DNA of 31,884 nucleotides from an uncultured Christensenellaceae bacterium (GTDB lineage: Bacteria > Bacillota > Clostridia > Christensenellales > Pumilibacteraceae), in the NCBI GenBank assembly GCA_910587805.1, contig CAJUNM010000021.1:1-31884 (forward strand), given 5' to 3'. Position 1 is the first letter of the stretch. Every line of letters starts with the position of its first letter. Position numbers and translations under genes: made by a program. This document shows positions 16,448-25,765 of the stretch, in pieces. The notes below the pieces were generated by a model. That model searched no databases. It saw only the letters and a list, made by a program, of their open reading frames with translations, and was not told the origin of the DNA.

Positions 16448-17635
16448 TCAGGCTTTGTATTGCGCGAACATCCAATCGATGATGCGCGGGCAGTCCTTGT
16501 TGTCCTCTGTCTTGTATGTAAATTCGGAAGCTCCCGCTTTCCATACTTTATCCCATATCGCATGACCGTCGTTACCCATCGTTACGAGCATCATGTTATT
16601 TTTACCGTACGCGCTTATAGCGTCGTACATAGCTTTGGTGCCCGTACCGTACGGAACAGCCGAATCGTTGGTCGCATGGAATGCGTATATAGGCATATCG
16701 GAAAGCGCTTCCGCCATGTCGAGCGGACCGCCGCCGCACATGGGCACAGCCGCGGCGAAAATCTCGCCGTGACGCGCGATAATATCCCAAGTACCGTAAC
16801 CGCCCATTGAAAGTCCGATCACGTAAACGCGGCTTGCGTCTATCTCGGGACGCGCGGCATACGTTTTGACGAGGTTTGCTACGGTGGCGAGGGCTTTGGT
16901 CTCGGGCGTTTCGGAAAGATTATAACTGCCCGATCTCCAATCGCGGTTTACCCACTTCGTGTATTCGACATTATCGTCCGTTTTAGGCTTGTCTTCGCCG
17001 TCCTCGGTCTCGCGGTACGGACACTGCGGCGCGATCACGTACGAATCGTAAAACATGCTTTCTATATTATCGTATGCGTGAGCTATGGAATTTTTGAGCT
17101 GAGACTCGTTGTCGTTTCCGCGTTCGCCCGAGCCGTGCAAAAACAAAACGAGCGGCGCGGGTTCGGATTCGGACGGCCCATAATCTGGCGCGCGCTCGAC
17201 GAATTTTACCGAATAGCCGTTATATACGTGCGATTTTTTGTTCGACGTAAATTCGTTCTTTATCTGCGCTTCGGTTTTGCCATCGCCTTGCACGACGCGT
17301 ATCGACCGCTCGGCGGTCTTGCCGCTATACTCGACTGTGAACGATCCGTCCCTTATGAGCTTGCCCGACGGCGCGGAAAGCTCGTACTCGCCTGTATTCA
17401 AAACCTTTGACGTGCCGTCCTTGTAACGCGCGATAACGATCAAGCCGGATGAGTCGAACGTTTCGCCCATGCGGTAGCGCGTTTTTACCGCACCGCCGAT
17501 CCCGATCGAAACAAGCGCCGACGACGAATCGTTCGGTCTGTCGCTCGGATTTTTGCCGCACGCGGCGAGCGCGGCAAGTACGAAAACCGCCGAAGCGACC
17601 GACGCGATAAATTTTGAGAATTTGCCGATTTTCAT
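16448..17635 (-). CDS. Lipoprotein esterase: Ig-like domain plus alpha/beta hydrolase
   Basis: Secreted, lipid-anchored protein of 395 aa. The signal peptide ends in LAAC (Cys 26). A bacterial Ig-like domain (about 40-115, with KTRYRMGETFDSSGLIV) is followed by an alpha/beta hydrolase (about 135-390) like PHB-depolymerase/feruloyl-esterase-type enzymes: LFLHGSGERG, nucleophile Ser 276 in GLSMGG, Asp 324 in ATNDSAVP, His 358 in GNDGH. Removal of ester substituents from plant or mucosal glycans is likely, but the substrate is unknown. SD is GGAGG, 10 nt from the ATG. It has its own promoter and is followed by galM. The Ig-like domain matches the one in the lipoprotein at 3228-5864. Confidence 0.88.
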   Translation of the reverse strand: MKIGKFSKFIASVASAVFVLAALAACGKNPSDRPNDSSSALVSIGIGGAVKTRYRMGETFDSSGLIVIARYKDGTSKVLNTGEYELSAPSGKLIRDGSFTVEYSGKTAERSIRVVQGDGKTEAQIKNEFTSNKKSHVYNGYSVKFVERAPDYGPSESEPAPLVLFLHGSGERGNDNESQLKNSIAHAYDNIESMFYDSYVIAPQCPYRETEDGEDKPKTDDNVEYTKWVNRDWRSGSYNLSETPETKALATVANLVKTYAARPEIDASRVYVIGLSMGGYGTWDIIARHGEIFAAAVPMCGGGPLDMAEALSDMPIYAFHATNDSAVPYGTGTKAMYDAISAYGKNNMMLVTMGNDGHAIWDKVWKAGASEFTYKTEDNKDCPRIIDWMFAQYKA

Positions 17636-17681
17636 ATGTCATTTTCCTCCGAATCCCATGCTTTGCGCAAAAGATGATAAT

Positions 17682-17710
17682 ATTATACAACAATATCATC
17701 AATAAGTCAA
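17682..17710 (-). promoter_or_regulatory. Promoter of the esterase-galM operon, with overlapping inverted repeat
   Basis: Minus strand: TTGACT (17710-17705), 17-bp spacer, TATAAT (17687-17682). An imperfect inverted repeat (GATGATaATATT ... AATATCATC, about 17673-17700) covers the -10 and could be an operator; its regulator is unknown. Confidence 0.8.
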
Positions 17711-17745
17711 CATATAAACGCAGCGAAATATACGACTTATCAAAA

Positions 17746-17773
17746 CCCCCGAGTTCGATACGAAACTCGGGGG
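17746..17773 (-). terminator. Intrinsic terminator of module B
   Basis: Perfect 10-bp stem CCCCCGAGTT/AACTCGGGGG with an 8-nt loop, followed on the minus strand by TTTTGAT. It closes the GH3/lipoprotein operon that ends at 17806, upstream of the esterase promoter. Confidence 0.9.
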
Positions 17774-17805
17774 TATATAATAGCCGATATGATTTATATT
17801 CGGCT

Positions 17806-20649
17806 TTACGCCGCAGGCGCGGACACGTCCAAAATAAAGTAATCGTAATTCACGTCATCGGACGTCCAAGTAAACTTATGGCTGCCCGCTTCGAGCGTTA
17901 CGGTATTGCTTTCGCAAATTCCGTAATACGCCAGACTGCCATTCGTAGGATCTTGAAAATTCGAGTCTTCTCTGCCTGCAAATGTCAACGTCGTTTCGCC
18001 TATCTTGGCATCTCTCATCCAATTGGAATCGTATGTCGTCTGTTTATACCCCCACTTGCCGATCGACACCGAAATTTTCACATCGGACTTCTCGTTAAGC
18101 GTAAAGCTCAAAACAAATGTCGATCCGTTTTTGATTTTTGTTACGCAATAACCGGAAAGATCGTCGCGGCTCCATCTGTCGGTCATACCTTCTCCTCCTA
18201 CGGAGTTGTCAAGTCCGTGCGTCCAGCCCGACCTGTCGCGCAAATTCTCCGCCTCGACCTTGTGCGACCCGAAATTATTTATCTCTATATCCGGAATAGT
18301 CTCCGAAGGGTCGTATGCCGTTATCTCGAACCAATCGTAGCAAACGTCGCCGGACGTCAATTCTATAAGATGGCTGCCGGCGTCGAGGGCTATCGGAGTG
18401 CAATGCAGCACGCCCCAAGGCATATCGCCCAATTCATCGTTCGGATGCGTAAAATCGTCGTTACTGTGCCAAGTCAATGTTTGCTCGCCTATCTTTACCA
18501 CCGCGTCATTCGCGGGAATAGTTGCGCCGCTTTTCCATTTACGGATCCTTATATCGAACACTATCTTCAAACGGGTTTTGAGCGCAATATTGATTTTGAA
18601 CACCGAGCCCCATTTGATGCGCGTAACGCCCATGCCGCTCGAATTGTCTTTGTTCCATTCCCACTTGTCTATCATGCTTTTTCCGGGATCATACTCTATC
18701 GGATTACCTTCGCCCCAAGCGTGCTTCCAGCCGGACTTATCGAGCAAATTCTCCGCTTCCACTCTGTACGACCCGTAATCATCGATCTCGGCGTCGGGGA
18801 AAACAGTAGAAGGGTCGTATGCCTTTATCTCGAACCAATCGTAACAAACGTCGCCCGACGTCAATTCTATCACGTAATTGCCGGCGTCGAGAGCTATCGG
18901 AGTGCAATGCAGTACGCCCCAAGGCATATCTTCCGCAAATTCACTCGTATGCGTAAAATCGTCGTTACTGTGCCAAGTCAATGTTTGCTCGCCTATCTTT
19001 ACCACCGCGTCATTCGCGGGAATAGTTGCGCCGCTTTTCCATTTACGGATCCTTATATCGAACACTATCTTCAAACGGGTTTTGAGCGCAATATTGATTT
19101 TGAACACCGAGCCCCATTTGATGCGCGTAACGCCCATGCCGCTCGAATTGTCTTTGTTCCATTCCCACTTGTCTATCATGCTTTTTCCGGGATCATACTC
19201 TATCGGATTACCTTCGCCCCAAGCGTGCTTCCAGCCCGACCTATCGAACAAGTTCTCCGCTTCCACGCGGTATGTTCCCGGATTATAAATGACCGCTTCC
19301 TTATCGGGCATATCCTCCGCTATTATCACATCGTCGTCGCTCGCGAGTGCGCTCGGCGTAAAAACGAAATTATCTATGTCGCACGTTTGCCCTATAAGCT
19401 CGGCGGTAAACAAGTGTCTGCCCGCTCTTAAGCCTACAGTACCGCAATCGACTTCCGTCCAACCGGTAGCGGTTGCCGACGCGCCGTTAAAAACATATCC
19501 GTCGACAGTAAACTTCCAATTCGCGCCGAAGTTATAGTCGGCGGGGACATTCGCGTTAAACTTAATATTTGCTTTCATATCACCGTCCGCATAGATCCAC
19601 GAGGAAACAGCCGCGCCCGTTTTGAGATCGGAAACGTACTTTCCGCTCGTGCCCGTAACGCCGTCTTTAAGGTTGGGCTGACCGAACTTGAGCCCGTTCT
19701 CTTGCGCGACGCTGTCGGTCGTGACGAGCTTTTCGGTATTCATATCCTCTATTTCGAGCTTTACGGGTTCGGACGCTGCGGAAAGATCGACCGCGCTATT
19801 GACGTTTATTCCGTTCGAGCCCACTATAACGCGCGCGCTATCCCAAACTATGTCCGCGTCGTCGATGAACTCTAAAATAACGTTGCCGTACGACGAGAGC
19901 GAAAGATCGTCGAACACGAGAGTTTTCCAGCTGTTCGCTTCAAGCGTCATGCCGGTAATATCGAGCTCGCCCGTATCGTCCGCGCCGTTAAATCCGAAGT
20001 ACATCGTTACGACGTCTGACAAGACGATATTATTTTCCGTAAGGTTGCCCACATTGACGGCGAGCATGACCCCTTCGTATTCATTTTGAGAAAGAAAGGA
20101 CGCGCCTACGCAATTGCCGGCTGCTCCGAAATTGCGCAAATACGATCTTTCGCTTATGAATATCGAACCTGTTTTCCCGATAAATCCGACCGTCTCGTCG
20201 AGCGGCTCGGCTATACATCTACCGAGATCTATATTTTCCGCTTCGATTGTGTACACGCCGTCGCCGCTCACCGTGAACATTTCGATGTCGTCGATAGTTT
20301 TAATCAAGTCTTCCACGTAAACTGCGTACTTTGCGGAAAGCGAACCGTAAGTGACCGTTACCATGCGCTGACCGGGCGTCATATCGGGCGGCGTAACTTT
20401 GTACCCGCTCGGCACGTCTTGCTTTGTGCCGTCGCTCATTTCAACTTGCACCTTTAACCCCGCGTACGTGAACGGCTCGTCGTACTCGTAGTCGACCTTT
20501 ACGTCGGAGTAATCGAGAAGCAATTTCACGGGCGTAGGCTGCGTTTCCGTCGGTTTGTCGTTGCAGGCGACCGCGAACGCCGCTACAAGCAGCGCAGCTA
20601 CCGCCGCGAGCGCCAACGCGACAAACTTTTTCGAAAAAGTCCTTTTCAT
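17806..20649 (-). CDS. Lipoprotein with several carbohydrate-binding modules, two nearly identical
   Basis: Surface lipoprotein of 947 aa. The signal peptide ends in AVAC (Cys 29) after a Lys/Arg-rich start. An Ig-like domain (about 40-113) is followed by beta-sandwich modules that begin with a (V/I)EAEN or similar motif typical of CBM6/35-like domains: about 132-290, 296-435, 459-612, 627-780 and 796-943. Modules three and four are nearly identical over most of their length (period 168 aa); the fifth is a diverged copy. No catalytic domain is visible, so binding of glycan at the cell surface is the likely role. SD AGGAG is 8 nt before the ATG. It starts 14 nt after the GH3 gene and is co-transcribed with it. 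The linkers are short, and the recent duplication suggests selection for avidity or copy-number variation. Confidence 0.87.
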   Translation of the reverse strand: MKRTFSKKFVALALAAVAALLVAAFAVACNDKPTETQPTPVKLLLDYSDVKVDYEYDEPFTYAGLKVQVEMSDGTKQDVPSGYKVTPPDMTPGQRMVTVTYGSLSAKYAVYVEDLIKTIDDIEMFTVSGDGVYTIEAENIDLGRCIAEPLDETVGFIGKTGSIFISERSYLRNFGAAGNCVGASFLSQNEYEGVMLAVNVGNLTENNIVLSDVVTMYFGFNGADDTGELDITGMTLEANSWKTLVFDDLSLSSYGNVILEFIDDADIVWDSARVIVGSNGINVNSAVDLSAASEPVKLEIEDMNTEKLVTTDSVAQENGLKFGQPNLKDGVTGTSGKYVSDLKTGAAVSSWIYADGDMKANIKFNANVPADYNFGANWKFTVDGYVFNGASATATGWTEVDCGTVGLRAGRHLFTAELIGQTCDIDNFVFTPSALASDDDVIIAEDMPDKEAVIYNPGTYRVEAENLFDRSGWKHAWGEGNPIEYDPGKSMIDKWEWNKDNSSGMGVTRIKWGSVFKINIALKTRLKIVFDIRIRKWKSGATIPANDAVVKIGEQTLTWHSNDDFTHTSEFAEDMPWGVLHCTPIALDAGNYVIELTSGDVCYDWFEIKAYDPSTVFPDAEIDDYGSYRVEAENLLDKSGWKHAWGEGNPIEYDPGKSMIDKWEWNKDNSSGMGVTRIKWGSVFKINIALKTRLKIVFDIRIRKWKSGATIPANDAVVKIGEQTLTWHSNDDFTHPNDELGDMPWGVLHCTPIALDAGSHLIELTSGDVCYDWFEITAYDPSETIPDIEINNFGSHKVEAENLRDRSGWTHGLDNSVGGEGMTDRWSRDDLSGYCVTKIKNGSTFVLSFTLNEKSDVKISVSIGKWGYKQTTYDSNWMRDAKIGETTLTFAGREDSNFQDPTNGSLAYYGICESNTVTLEAGSHKFTWTSDDVNYDYFILDVSAPAA
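18445..19236. repeat. Tandem duplication inside the lipoprotein gene (504-bp period)
   Basis: Bases 18445-18732 are identical, base for base as far as I can read, to 18949-19236 (288 bp, offset 504). Sequence on either side within the 504-bp unit is similar but not identical. Perfect identity inside an otherwise diverging duplication indicates recent duplication or gene conversion. Confidence 0.92.
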
Positions 20650-20663
20650 TTTCCCTTCTCCTT

Positions 20664-23600
20664 TTATTTTTTATTTGCGAGATCGGAAAGAAGTTTTTTG
20701 ATCTCGTTCATTTCGTCGGACAGACTGTCTATCTGCTGTTTGGTAGTCGGTTTCTTTTTTGCGGGCGGCACGATCGCCGCAAGCATTTGCTTGATCTCGG
20801 CGAGCTCGCCGCGCAGCGCGCTCATCTCCGATCTGATCTCCGTATACTCCGCGCTCGACGCTTCGCTCGAAACGATTTCCGCCTTTTCCGCCTTTTCCGT
20901 ATTCTCGATGTTTTCGATGTTTTCGGTTCCCGCGGATTTTTCGGCGTCATTTATGTTTTCGCTGTCGGCGACGGGTTGCGTCGCCGCTTCGACGGGCGCA
21001 TAATCCGAAAAATCGCCGTCGCGCAATATTTCCACGCCGCCCTTAATTCTTTTGGGTCTTTTGGCTTTTTTCGGTTTTTTGGCTTTTTCGGATCTTTCCG
21101 AGCTCTCGTCCGACGTCTTTGCTCTGCGACCCTTTACGAGCGCGAGCGTAAGCATGGTCGCGCGCCAGGCGAGCAAGCCGAAGACGACTACGTTCATGAT
21201 GACGACCACGATTATCCACCAACGGAAGCCCATTTTGACCGCGCGCGGTCCGGATATTTCCACCGTGAATTCGTTCTTGATCGTGTTGTGCTTGGCGGCG
21301 TAATACACGTTGCACTTGCTGTATACAACGTCCTTGACGGCGAGCTTGGCAAGATTCATGGAAACGGTATCGTTCGTATCTATGCGCCCGTATTTTCCCG
21401 CATTGTCTACGTTGGGATTTAGCTGCAAGCCCGCTCTGCCGCGGAGAGCGCTCGACATTTTCATGAGCTCGGTGCTGCCGTCCTGATAGTCGGTTATGAC
21501 CGCGCCCTTAAATCCCCACTCGGTACGGAGTATGTCGTTTACGAGCGCGTGATTGCCGCCCGTCCAAAACGCGCCCAAGCTGTTGAACGTCGTCATTACG
21601 CCCGTTGCGCCGCCTTGCTTGACGGCAATTTCAAACGGACGGAGATATATTTCGCGCAAGCCCTGCTCGGTCACCCATACATTACCTACCGTCTGATAAT
21701 CGTAAGTGGCAAAGTGCTTAACGTAAACAATAGCGCCGTTGCTCTTTGCGCCGAGGCTCAATTCGGCGGCGAGCTTGCCGGAGAGCACGCCGTCCTCGCT
21801 GTAGTACTCGTAGTTGCGCGCGTCGTACGAATTCTTATGGATGTTGACGGCGGGCGCGTATATGCCCGACATATTGAAGTTTTCGGCGTCGATGCCTATG
21901 ACCTGACCCATTTGGAAAAGCAACTCCTTGCTCCATGTCTGCCCCACGAGATTTTCTGTGGGGAACGCCGTGAGCTTGTACTTGCCGTCCGGGCTCAGGT
22001 TGGTGGTGTTGAAGCCGCTCGGACCGTCCTGGTCGATCCATTGATTTTTGCCTATGCTTTCCGCCGCTTTCGAGCCGTAGCCCGCGTCCTCCAAAATCGT
22101 GCAAATATCCTTTGCGGTGAGCTGATCGAGAAATTCGGTCCATTTGTCGCTACCCCAATTTTCGGGAAGCCCGAGGAAAAACATAAGCTCGTCGTTGTAT
22201 TTGAGCTGCACGCTGCCGTTGGTGAAATCGGACGCCGACGCTTTGCTCCCGTCCTCTTTGGTGACGAGATACAACCCCGCGTCTTTACCCAATGTCGGCA
22301 TGGTCGTATACAGCGCGTCATATCCGTCATACGCCTTTTGACTGTTTGCGAACTGCATATCACTGCTGAATTCCGCGGTATTCACAGTGCCTGCAAAATT
22401 GCTGCGAGACAAATATGTTATATTTGAATCTATCTTTATGCCGTCGATCTCGCAACCCATATATGCGTCAGTGCCCGTAAAGCGATTTTTGACTTCTTCG
22501 TTCGAATCGGGATCGGTCGTGTACATAATCTCTTTTTTGACGGTGTACGTTATAACGCCGTTCGTCGAATTTTTGTCGCTTTCCATGCCCGACTTAGGGT
22601 TGTGCGAGTCGATCATGAGCTTGAGCTCGTACTTGCCCTTGTCGAGCTCCCAAGTGGAATACTTGTTATTGTTCTTGTCGTAGCAGTCATAACTCGCCAT
22701 TTCGTAAGCGGTGGTCTTGAGCGTGACCGTCGTCGATTGAGACGGATCTAGCGTGGGCGTTTTGGCAAAGTCCAAAAGCGAAATGCTCGGCTTTTCTATG
22801 CCGCCCGAATAGTATTGCGGCGTGTAATACAGCTGCACCACGTCTTTGCCCGCAGCATTACCGGAGTTGGTGACCTTGACCTTTATCTCTATCTCGCTGT
22901 CCTTTTTGAGCTCGCTGCCGTTCGCAAGCGACACTTCCTCCACTTCCCAATCGAACTTTGTGTACGACAGTCCGTGCCCGAACGGGAATTGCACCACGCC
23001 GTCGTAGCCCGTTTTGCCGCCGAACATTTTGTCGGCATAATAGCCGTTCGGATCGGCGAAATATCCTTCTGCATCCGCCGTTTCATAGAACTTGTAACCG
23101 ACATAAACATTTTCGGAATACAGTATATTGGTGAACCAAGTGTCGGGATTAAACCGCGTAAGCTCGTTGACGCGCGGATTGTATACTATCGTGTCGGCGA
23201 GCTTTGCCGACGGCGAAACGTCGCCGAACAGTATGCGCGGTATCGCAGCTGCGCCCGACTGACCCAAATATCCCGAATCGAGCGCCGCGGGGATCTTGCC
23301 TATGTTCTCGCCGTCGGGCGCGACGCCCTCGAGAAATGTCATATCCATTTGCGAGCCCGTGTTGAACACGACGATAACCTTTTTGAAGTTTTCGTTGCAC
23401 ATTTTGAGTAGCGTCTGTTCCTCGGTAGTTATTTGATTGTACTCGCGCGAGGTGTCCGTGGGAAGATTGTATTTTATCTGCTGCTTTTGTGTATATCTGC
23501 CCAAAAACTCGCCGCTGTAGCGCGAAAGCACGACCACCGCCGTGTCCGAAAACTCTTTGGCGCGGTCGATTATGCCCTTTGTGAGCACCTTGCTCGTGAC

Positions 23601-24128
23601 GGGCTCTTTGATAGCGGTCGAACCGCGATTATTAAACGTCGCGCTCGTGCCCCAATCTTTGTCCTGGTCCTTGCGGTACTTCTCGTACGCGCGTATTATC
23701 TCCTGATTGTACGTTATTCCGCACTCGGTAAACGCCTCTGTGAGCGTAACCGTAAAATCGGGATGCGGATTGGACCTGCCCGAGCCGTTGCCCATCAAAA
23801 GTATACCGCTGTCCGTCGCGCCGAACCCGAAAAGATTGACCGCCGCGTTATCCTTTGAAAGCGGCAAAACGGGCTTGCCGTCCACTTCGTCGTTTTTGAG
23901 CAGCACTATGCCCTCGTCCGCTATTTTGCGCACGAGCTCGTCGCTCGACTTTGCGGCTTCGTTCACCTTGGTCTCGTCGCCCTCGATCTGTTCGCCGACG
24001 CCCAAAAACTGAGAAATAATGGTATTGTACTTCTTTGCGAACACGTCCGCCACGATCATGGCGATCGCAAAAACCGCCATTACGGCTACGGTCACGATGC
24101 GAAGTACGAATTTTCTTTTTTCGGTCAT
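20664..24128 (-). CDS. Doubly membrane-anchored GH3 beta-glycosidase with cytoplasmic coiled-coil tail (module B)
   Basis: GH3 enzyme of 1154 aa with the same permuted layout as the module A enzyme. After a membrane helix (about 9-28) come the GH3 C-domain (about 70-397: GIVLLKNDE, LGQSGAAAIPRILFG, FPFGHGLSYTKFDWEV), an FnIII-like domain (about 410-505) and the N-domain (about 700-930: GPSG, KHF at 804-806, RTEWGFKGAVITDY with the likely nucleophile Asp near 880). A second membrane helix (about 969-995) leads into a Lys-rich stretch and a roughly 120-residue tail with two predicted coiled coils (about 1095-1120 and 1130-1150). The tail is absent from the module A enzyme. SD AGGAG is 7 nt before the ATG. 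It heads the operon with the CBM lipoprotein. Extracellular hydrolysis by a tethered enzyme is inferred from topology. Confidence 0.9.
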   Translation of the reverse strand: MTEKRKFVLRIVTVAVMAVFAIAMIVADVFAKKYNTIISQFLGVGEQIEGDETKVNEAAKSSDELVRKIADEGIVLLKNDEVDGKPVLPLSKDNAAVNLFGFGATDSGILLMGNGSGRSNPHPDFTVTLTEAFTECGITYNQEIIRAYEKYRKDQDKDWGTSATFNNRGSTAIKEPVTSKVLTKGIIDRAKEFSDTAVVVLSRYSGEFLGRYTQKQQIKYNLPTDTSREYNQITTEEQTLLKMCNENFKKVIVVFNTGSQMDMTFLEGVAPDGENIGKIPAALDSGYLGQSGAAAIPRILFGDVSPSAKLADTIVYNPRVNELTRFNPDTWFTNILYSENVYVGYKFYETADAEGYFADPNGYYADKMFGGKTGYDGVVQFPFGHGLSYTKFDWEVEEVSLANGSELKKDSEIEIKVKVTNSGNAAGKDVVQLYYTPQYYSGGIEKPSISLLDFAKTPTLDPSQSTTVTLKTTAYEMASYDCYDKNNNKYSTWELDKGKYELKLMIDSHNPKSGMESDKNSTNGVITYTVKKEIMYTTDPDSNEEVKNRFTGTDAYMGCEIDGIKIDSNITYLSRSNFAGTVNTAEFSSDMQFANSQKAYDGYDALYTTMPTLGKDAGLYLVTKEDGSKASASDFTNGSVQLKYNDELMFFLGLPENWGSDKWTEFLDQLTAKDICTILEDAGYGSKAAESIGKNQWIDQDGPSGFNTTNLSPDGKYKLTAFPTENLVGQTWSKELLFQMGQVIGIDAENFNMSGIYAPAVNIHKNSYDARNYEYYSEDGVLSGKLAAELSLGAKSNGAIVYVKHFATYDYQTVGNVWVTEQGLREIYLRPFEIAVKQGGATGVMTTFNSLGAFWTGGNHALVNDILRTEWGFKGAVITDYQDGSTELMKMSSALRGRAGLQLNPNVDNAGKYGRIDTNDTVSMNLAKLAVKDVVYSKCNVYYAAKHNTIKNEFTVEISGPRAVKMGFRWWIIVVVIMNVVVFGLLAWRATMLTLALVKGRRAKTSDESSERSEKAKKPKKAKRPKRIKGGVEILRDGDFSDYAPVEAATQPVADSENINDAEKSAGTENIENIENTEKAEKAEIVSSEASSAEYTEIRSEMSALRGELAEIKQMLAAIVPPAKKKPTTKQQIDSLSDEMNEIKKLLSDLANKK

Positions 24129-24210
24129 AAGTTTGCTCCTTTTTCTTCAAACAAACGAGCAAACGAACATGACAAATCATTTTCCCTTGCGTCATTGTAT
24201 TTGTACCGAC

Positions 24211-24239
24211 ATGATAATACAAATGAACACCGCTTGCAA
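24211..24239 (-). promoter_or_regulatory. GH3 (module B) promoter
   Basis: Minus strand: TTGCAA (24239-24234), 17-bp spacer, TATCAT (24216-24211). The -35 is poor, as expected for an activated promoter, and lies 6 bp from the element at 24246-24280. An alternative pair (TTGTAT/TACAAT) a little downstream is possible. Confidence 0.6.
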
Positions 24240-24245
24240 TACGAA

Positions 24246-24280
24246 ATACGTTTTCGGTAGATATTTCGCGTAAATTACAA
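24246..24280 (-). promoter_or_regulatory. 35-bp regulatory element shared with the module B regulator promoter
   Basis: 28 of 35 positions match 26520-26554, including the first 14 without change (ATACGTTTTCGGTA), with no gap. In both places the element is 6 bp upstream of the -35. CGT-containing half-sites repeat about 20 bp apart. It is probably the binding site of the LytTR regulator at 25762-26466. Confidence 0.72.
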
Positions 24281-24295
24281 AAATTTATTTTTTCG

Positions 24296-24392
24296 GTTGA
24301 GATTCCGAGCGTCAGCGAAGAATGACAAAAGATATAAGCATTCGTTCGGCATATTATTTTGTCATTCTGAGCCATCGGCGAATAATCTCAAC
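24296..24392. repeat. Imperfect inverted-repeat element between kinase and GH3 genes
   Basis: A left arm beginning GTTGAGATT and ending GAATGACAAAA (24296-24330) faces a right arm TTTTGTCATTCTGAGC...AATCTCAAC (24357-24392), with a 26-bp spacer. The arms resemble the widespread TGTCATTCTGAGCG...AAGAATCTC palindromic repeats found between genes in many bacteria. It may act as a transcript-processing or terminating hairpin for the regulator-kinase operon. Confidence 0.7.
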
Positions 24393-24397
24393 TTTAT

Positions 24398-25765
24398 TTA
24401 TTGCTCACCGTCTTTTATGGGGAACAGCATATTCAGAGTAAACAAGTCGTCTTTGACCGTGACGGAGAACTCACCGCCGTACTTGTCGCATATCATGCGC
24501 ACGCTTTTCATACCGTAACCGTGGATACTCGAATCGCTTTTAGTCGTTTTGGGCAAGCCGTCGGCAAATTCCGGCAGCGTTTCGCATTTATTATAGGTGT
24601 TGACCACTACGAATTTATTTTTGGTCTTGACCGATAAACTTATTATCTTATCGGGTTTGGCGAGCGGAGTGACCGCCTCTATCGCGTTATCCAAAATATT
24701 GCCGAACAATGCGTAGAGATCGACCGAGCTTATAAACGCGAGCGACTTGCCGTCGATCATGCAGCACAGCTTAATTCCGTTGCGGCTACAGAGAAGGCTC
24801 TTTTCGGTAAGTATTATATCGAGCGACTCGTTGCCCGTTTGGACGGAGGAATCGTAAATGGACACTATGTCTTCTATCTCGCCTACCGCTTGCGGATTCA
24901 ACGACTTTTTCCCTATCTTTCTGATCTGATGCTTTAGGTCGTGGCATTTCTGATTGACGAGTTCTATATTCTCTTTGGATATATCGTATTGCTTGCGCTT
25001 CTCTTCCCAAAGCCGCTCTATAAACTTCAGCTCGCTTTCGAGCTTACCTTGTTTATCTATAAAGAACTGAAAGATCAAAGCAAAAATACAGCACGCTATA
25101 TTGAACGCATGGAGCAACGCCAAGTATACCTTGCTGTATTCTTTCGCGGAATAATACGTTACGAACGAACTTACCGCTATATCGAAAAACAATATTACGC
25201 CGGCGAGCAATAACATTTTTATATTCGCGCCGCCTATTGCGTAATCGTCGCGCACGCGCCGCTTTATCGTGTAGTACCCTATAAAATAAGTAACGCCGTA
25301 AACGAAAAAATACACCATCATTGTAAACGGATTAACGTTCACGGCTTCCGAACTGTTGCAGTAAATCAAAAACGAACCGAGCGCGTTACCCGAGCCGTCG
25401 CCGCCGACGTTGAAATTCATGGTCACCGCGCACAGCGAGAACAGCTCGTGCGCAATGTGCTGCAATGTATACGCCGCCGCGGCATAAAAAAGTATGGTAA
25501 CGAACCGCTCTCTAAAGCAAAACCACTGCACGAGCACCGTCACCGAAAACAGCAAAACGTACGTGATCAAGCCCCATAAAATATTATCCTCGGCAACGGG
25601 CAGAGCAAACGCCGTGCCGAAACATACTATCACCGCCCCCAAAAGTCTCAGCCAAAATAACGATCGAAATCTGAACCGATACGCCAACAGAGTCTCGGCA
25701 ACGATAAGCTCCGCCATAAATATAGCTTTATACCAGAACATCGTTCCGATGTTATAACCCATCAT
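24398..25765 (-). CDS. GHKL-type sensor histidine kinase (module B)
   Basis: Membrane sensor kinase of 455 aa, paralogous to the one at 6127-7485. About six hydrophobic segments fill the first 235 residues. A coiled segment then leads to CHDLKHQIRKIG (His 275). The GHKL ATPase domain has GNILDNAIEAV and GYGMKSVRMICDKYGG. Start and regulator stop overlap (ATGA), so the two are translationally coupled. The extracellular loops differ from the module A kinase, most clearly around residues 110-150, so a different ligand is likely. Ligand identity cannot be read from the sequence. Confidence 0.92.
   Translation of the reverse strand: MMGYNIGTMFWYKAIFMAELIVAETLLAYRFRFRSLFWLRLLGAVIVCFGTAFALPVAEDNILWGLITYVLLFSVTVLVQWFCFRERFVTILFYAAAAYTLQHIAHELFSLCAVTMNFNVGGDGSGNALGSFLIYCNSSEAVNVNPFTMMVYFFVYGVTYFIGYYTIKRRVRDDYAIGGANIKMLLLAGVILFFDIAVSSFVTYYSAKEYSKVYLALLHAFNIACCIFALIFQFFIDKQGKLESELKFIERLWEEKRKQYDISKENIELVNQKCHDLKHQIRKIGKKSLNPQAVGEIEDIVSIYDSSVQTGNESLDIILTEKSLLCSRNGIKLCCMIDGKSLAFISSVDLYALFGNILDNAIEAVTPLAKPDKIISLSVKTKNKFVVVNTYNKCETLPEFADGLPKTTKSDSSIHGYGMKSVRMICDKYGGEFSVTVKDDLFTLNMLFPIKDGEQ

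Noticed and set aside
17731..17745. GCGAAATAT near the esterase promoter, similar to part of the module B element
   Set aside because: Only 9 bp match, in the opposite orientation and without the rest of the element; probably chance.
17614..19431. Plus-strand open frame of 605 codons opposite the lipoprotein gene
   Set aside because: Mirror frame. It repeats only because the sense gene contains the 504-bp duplication.
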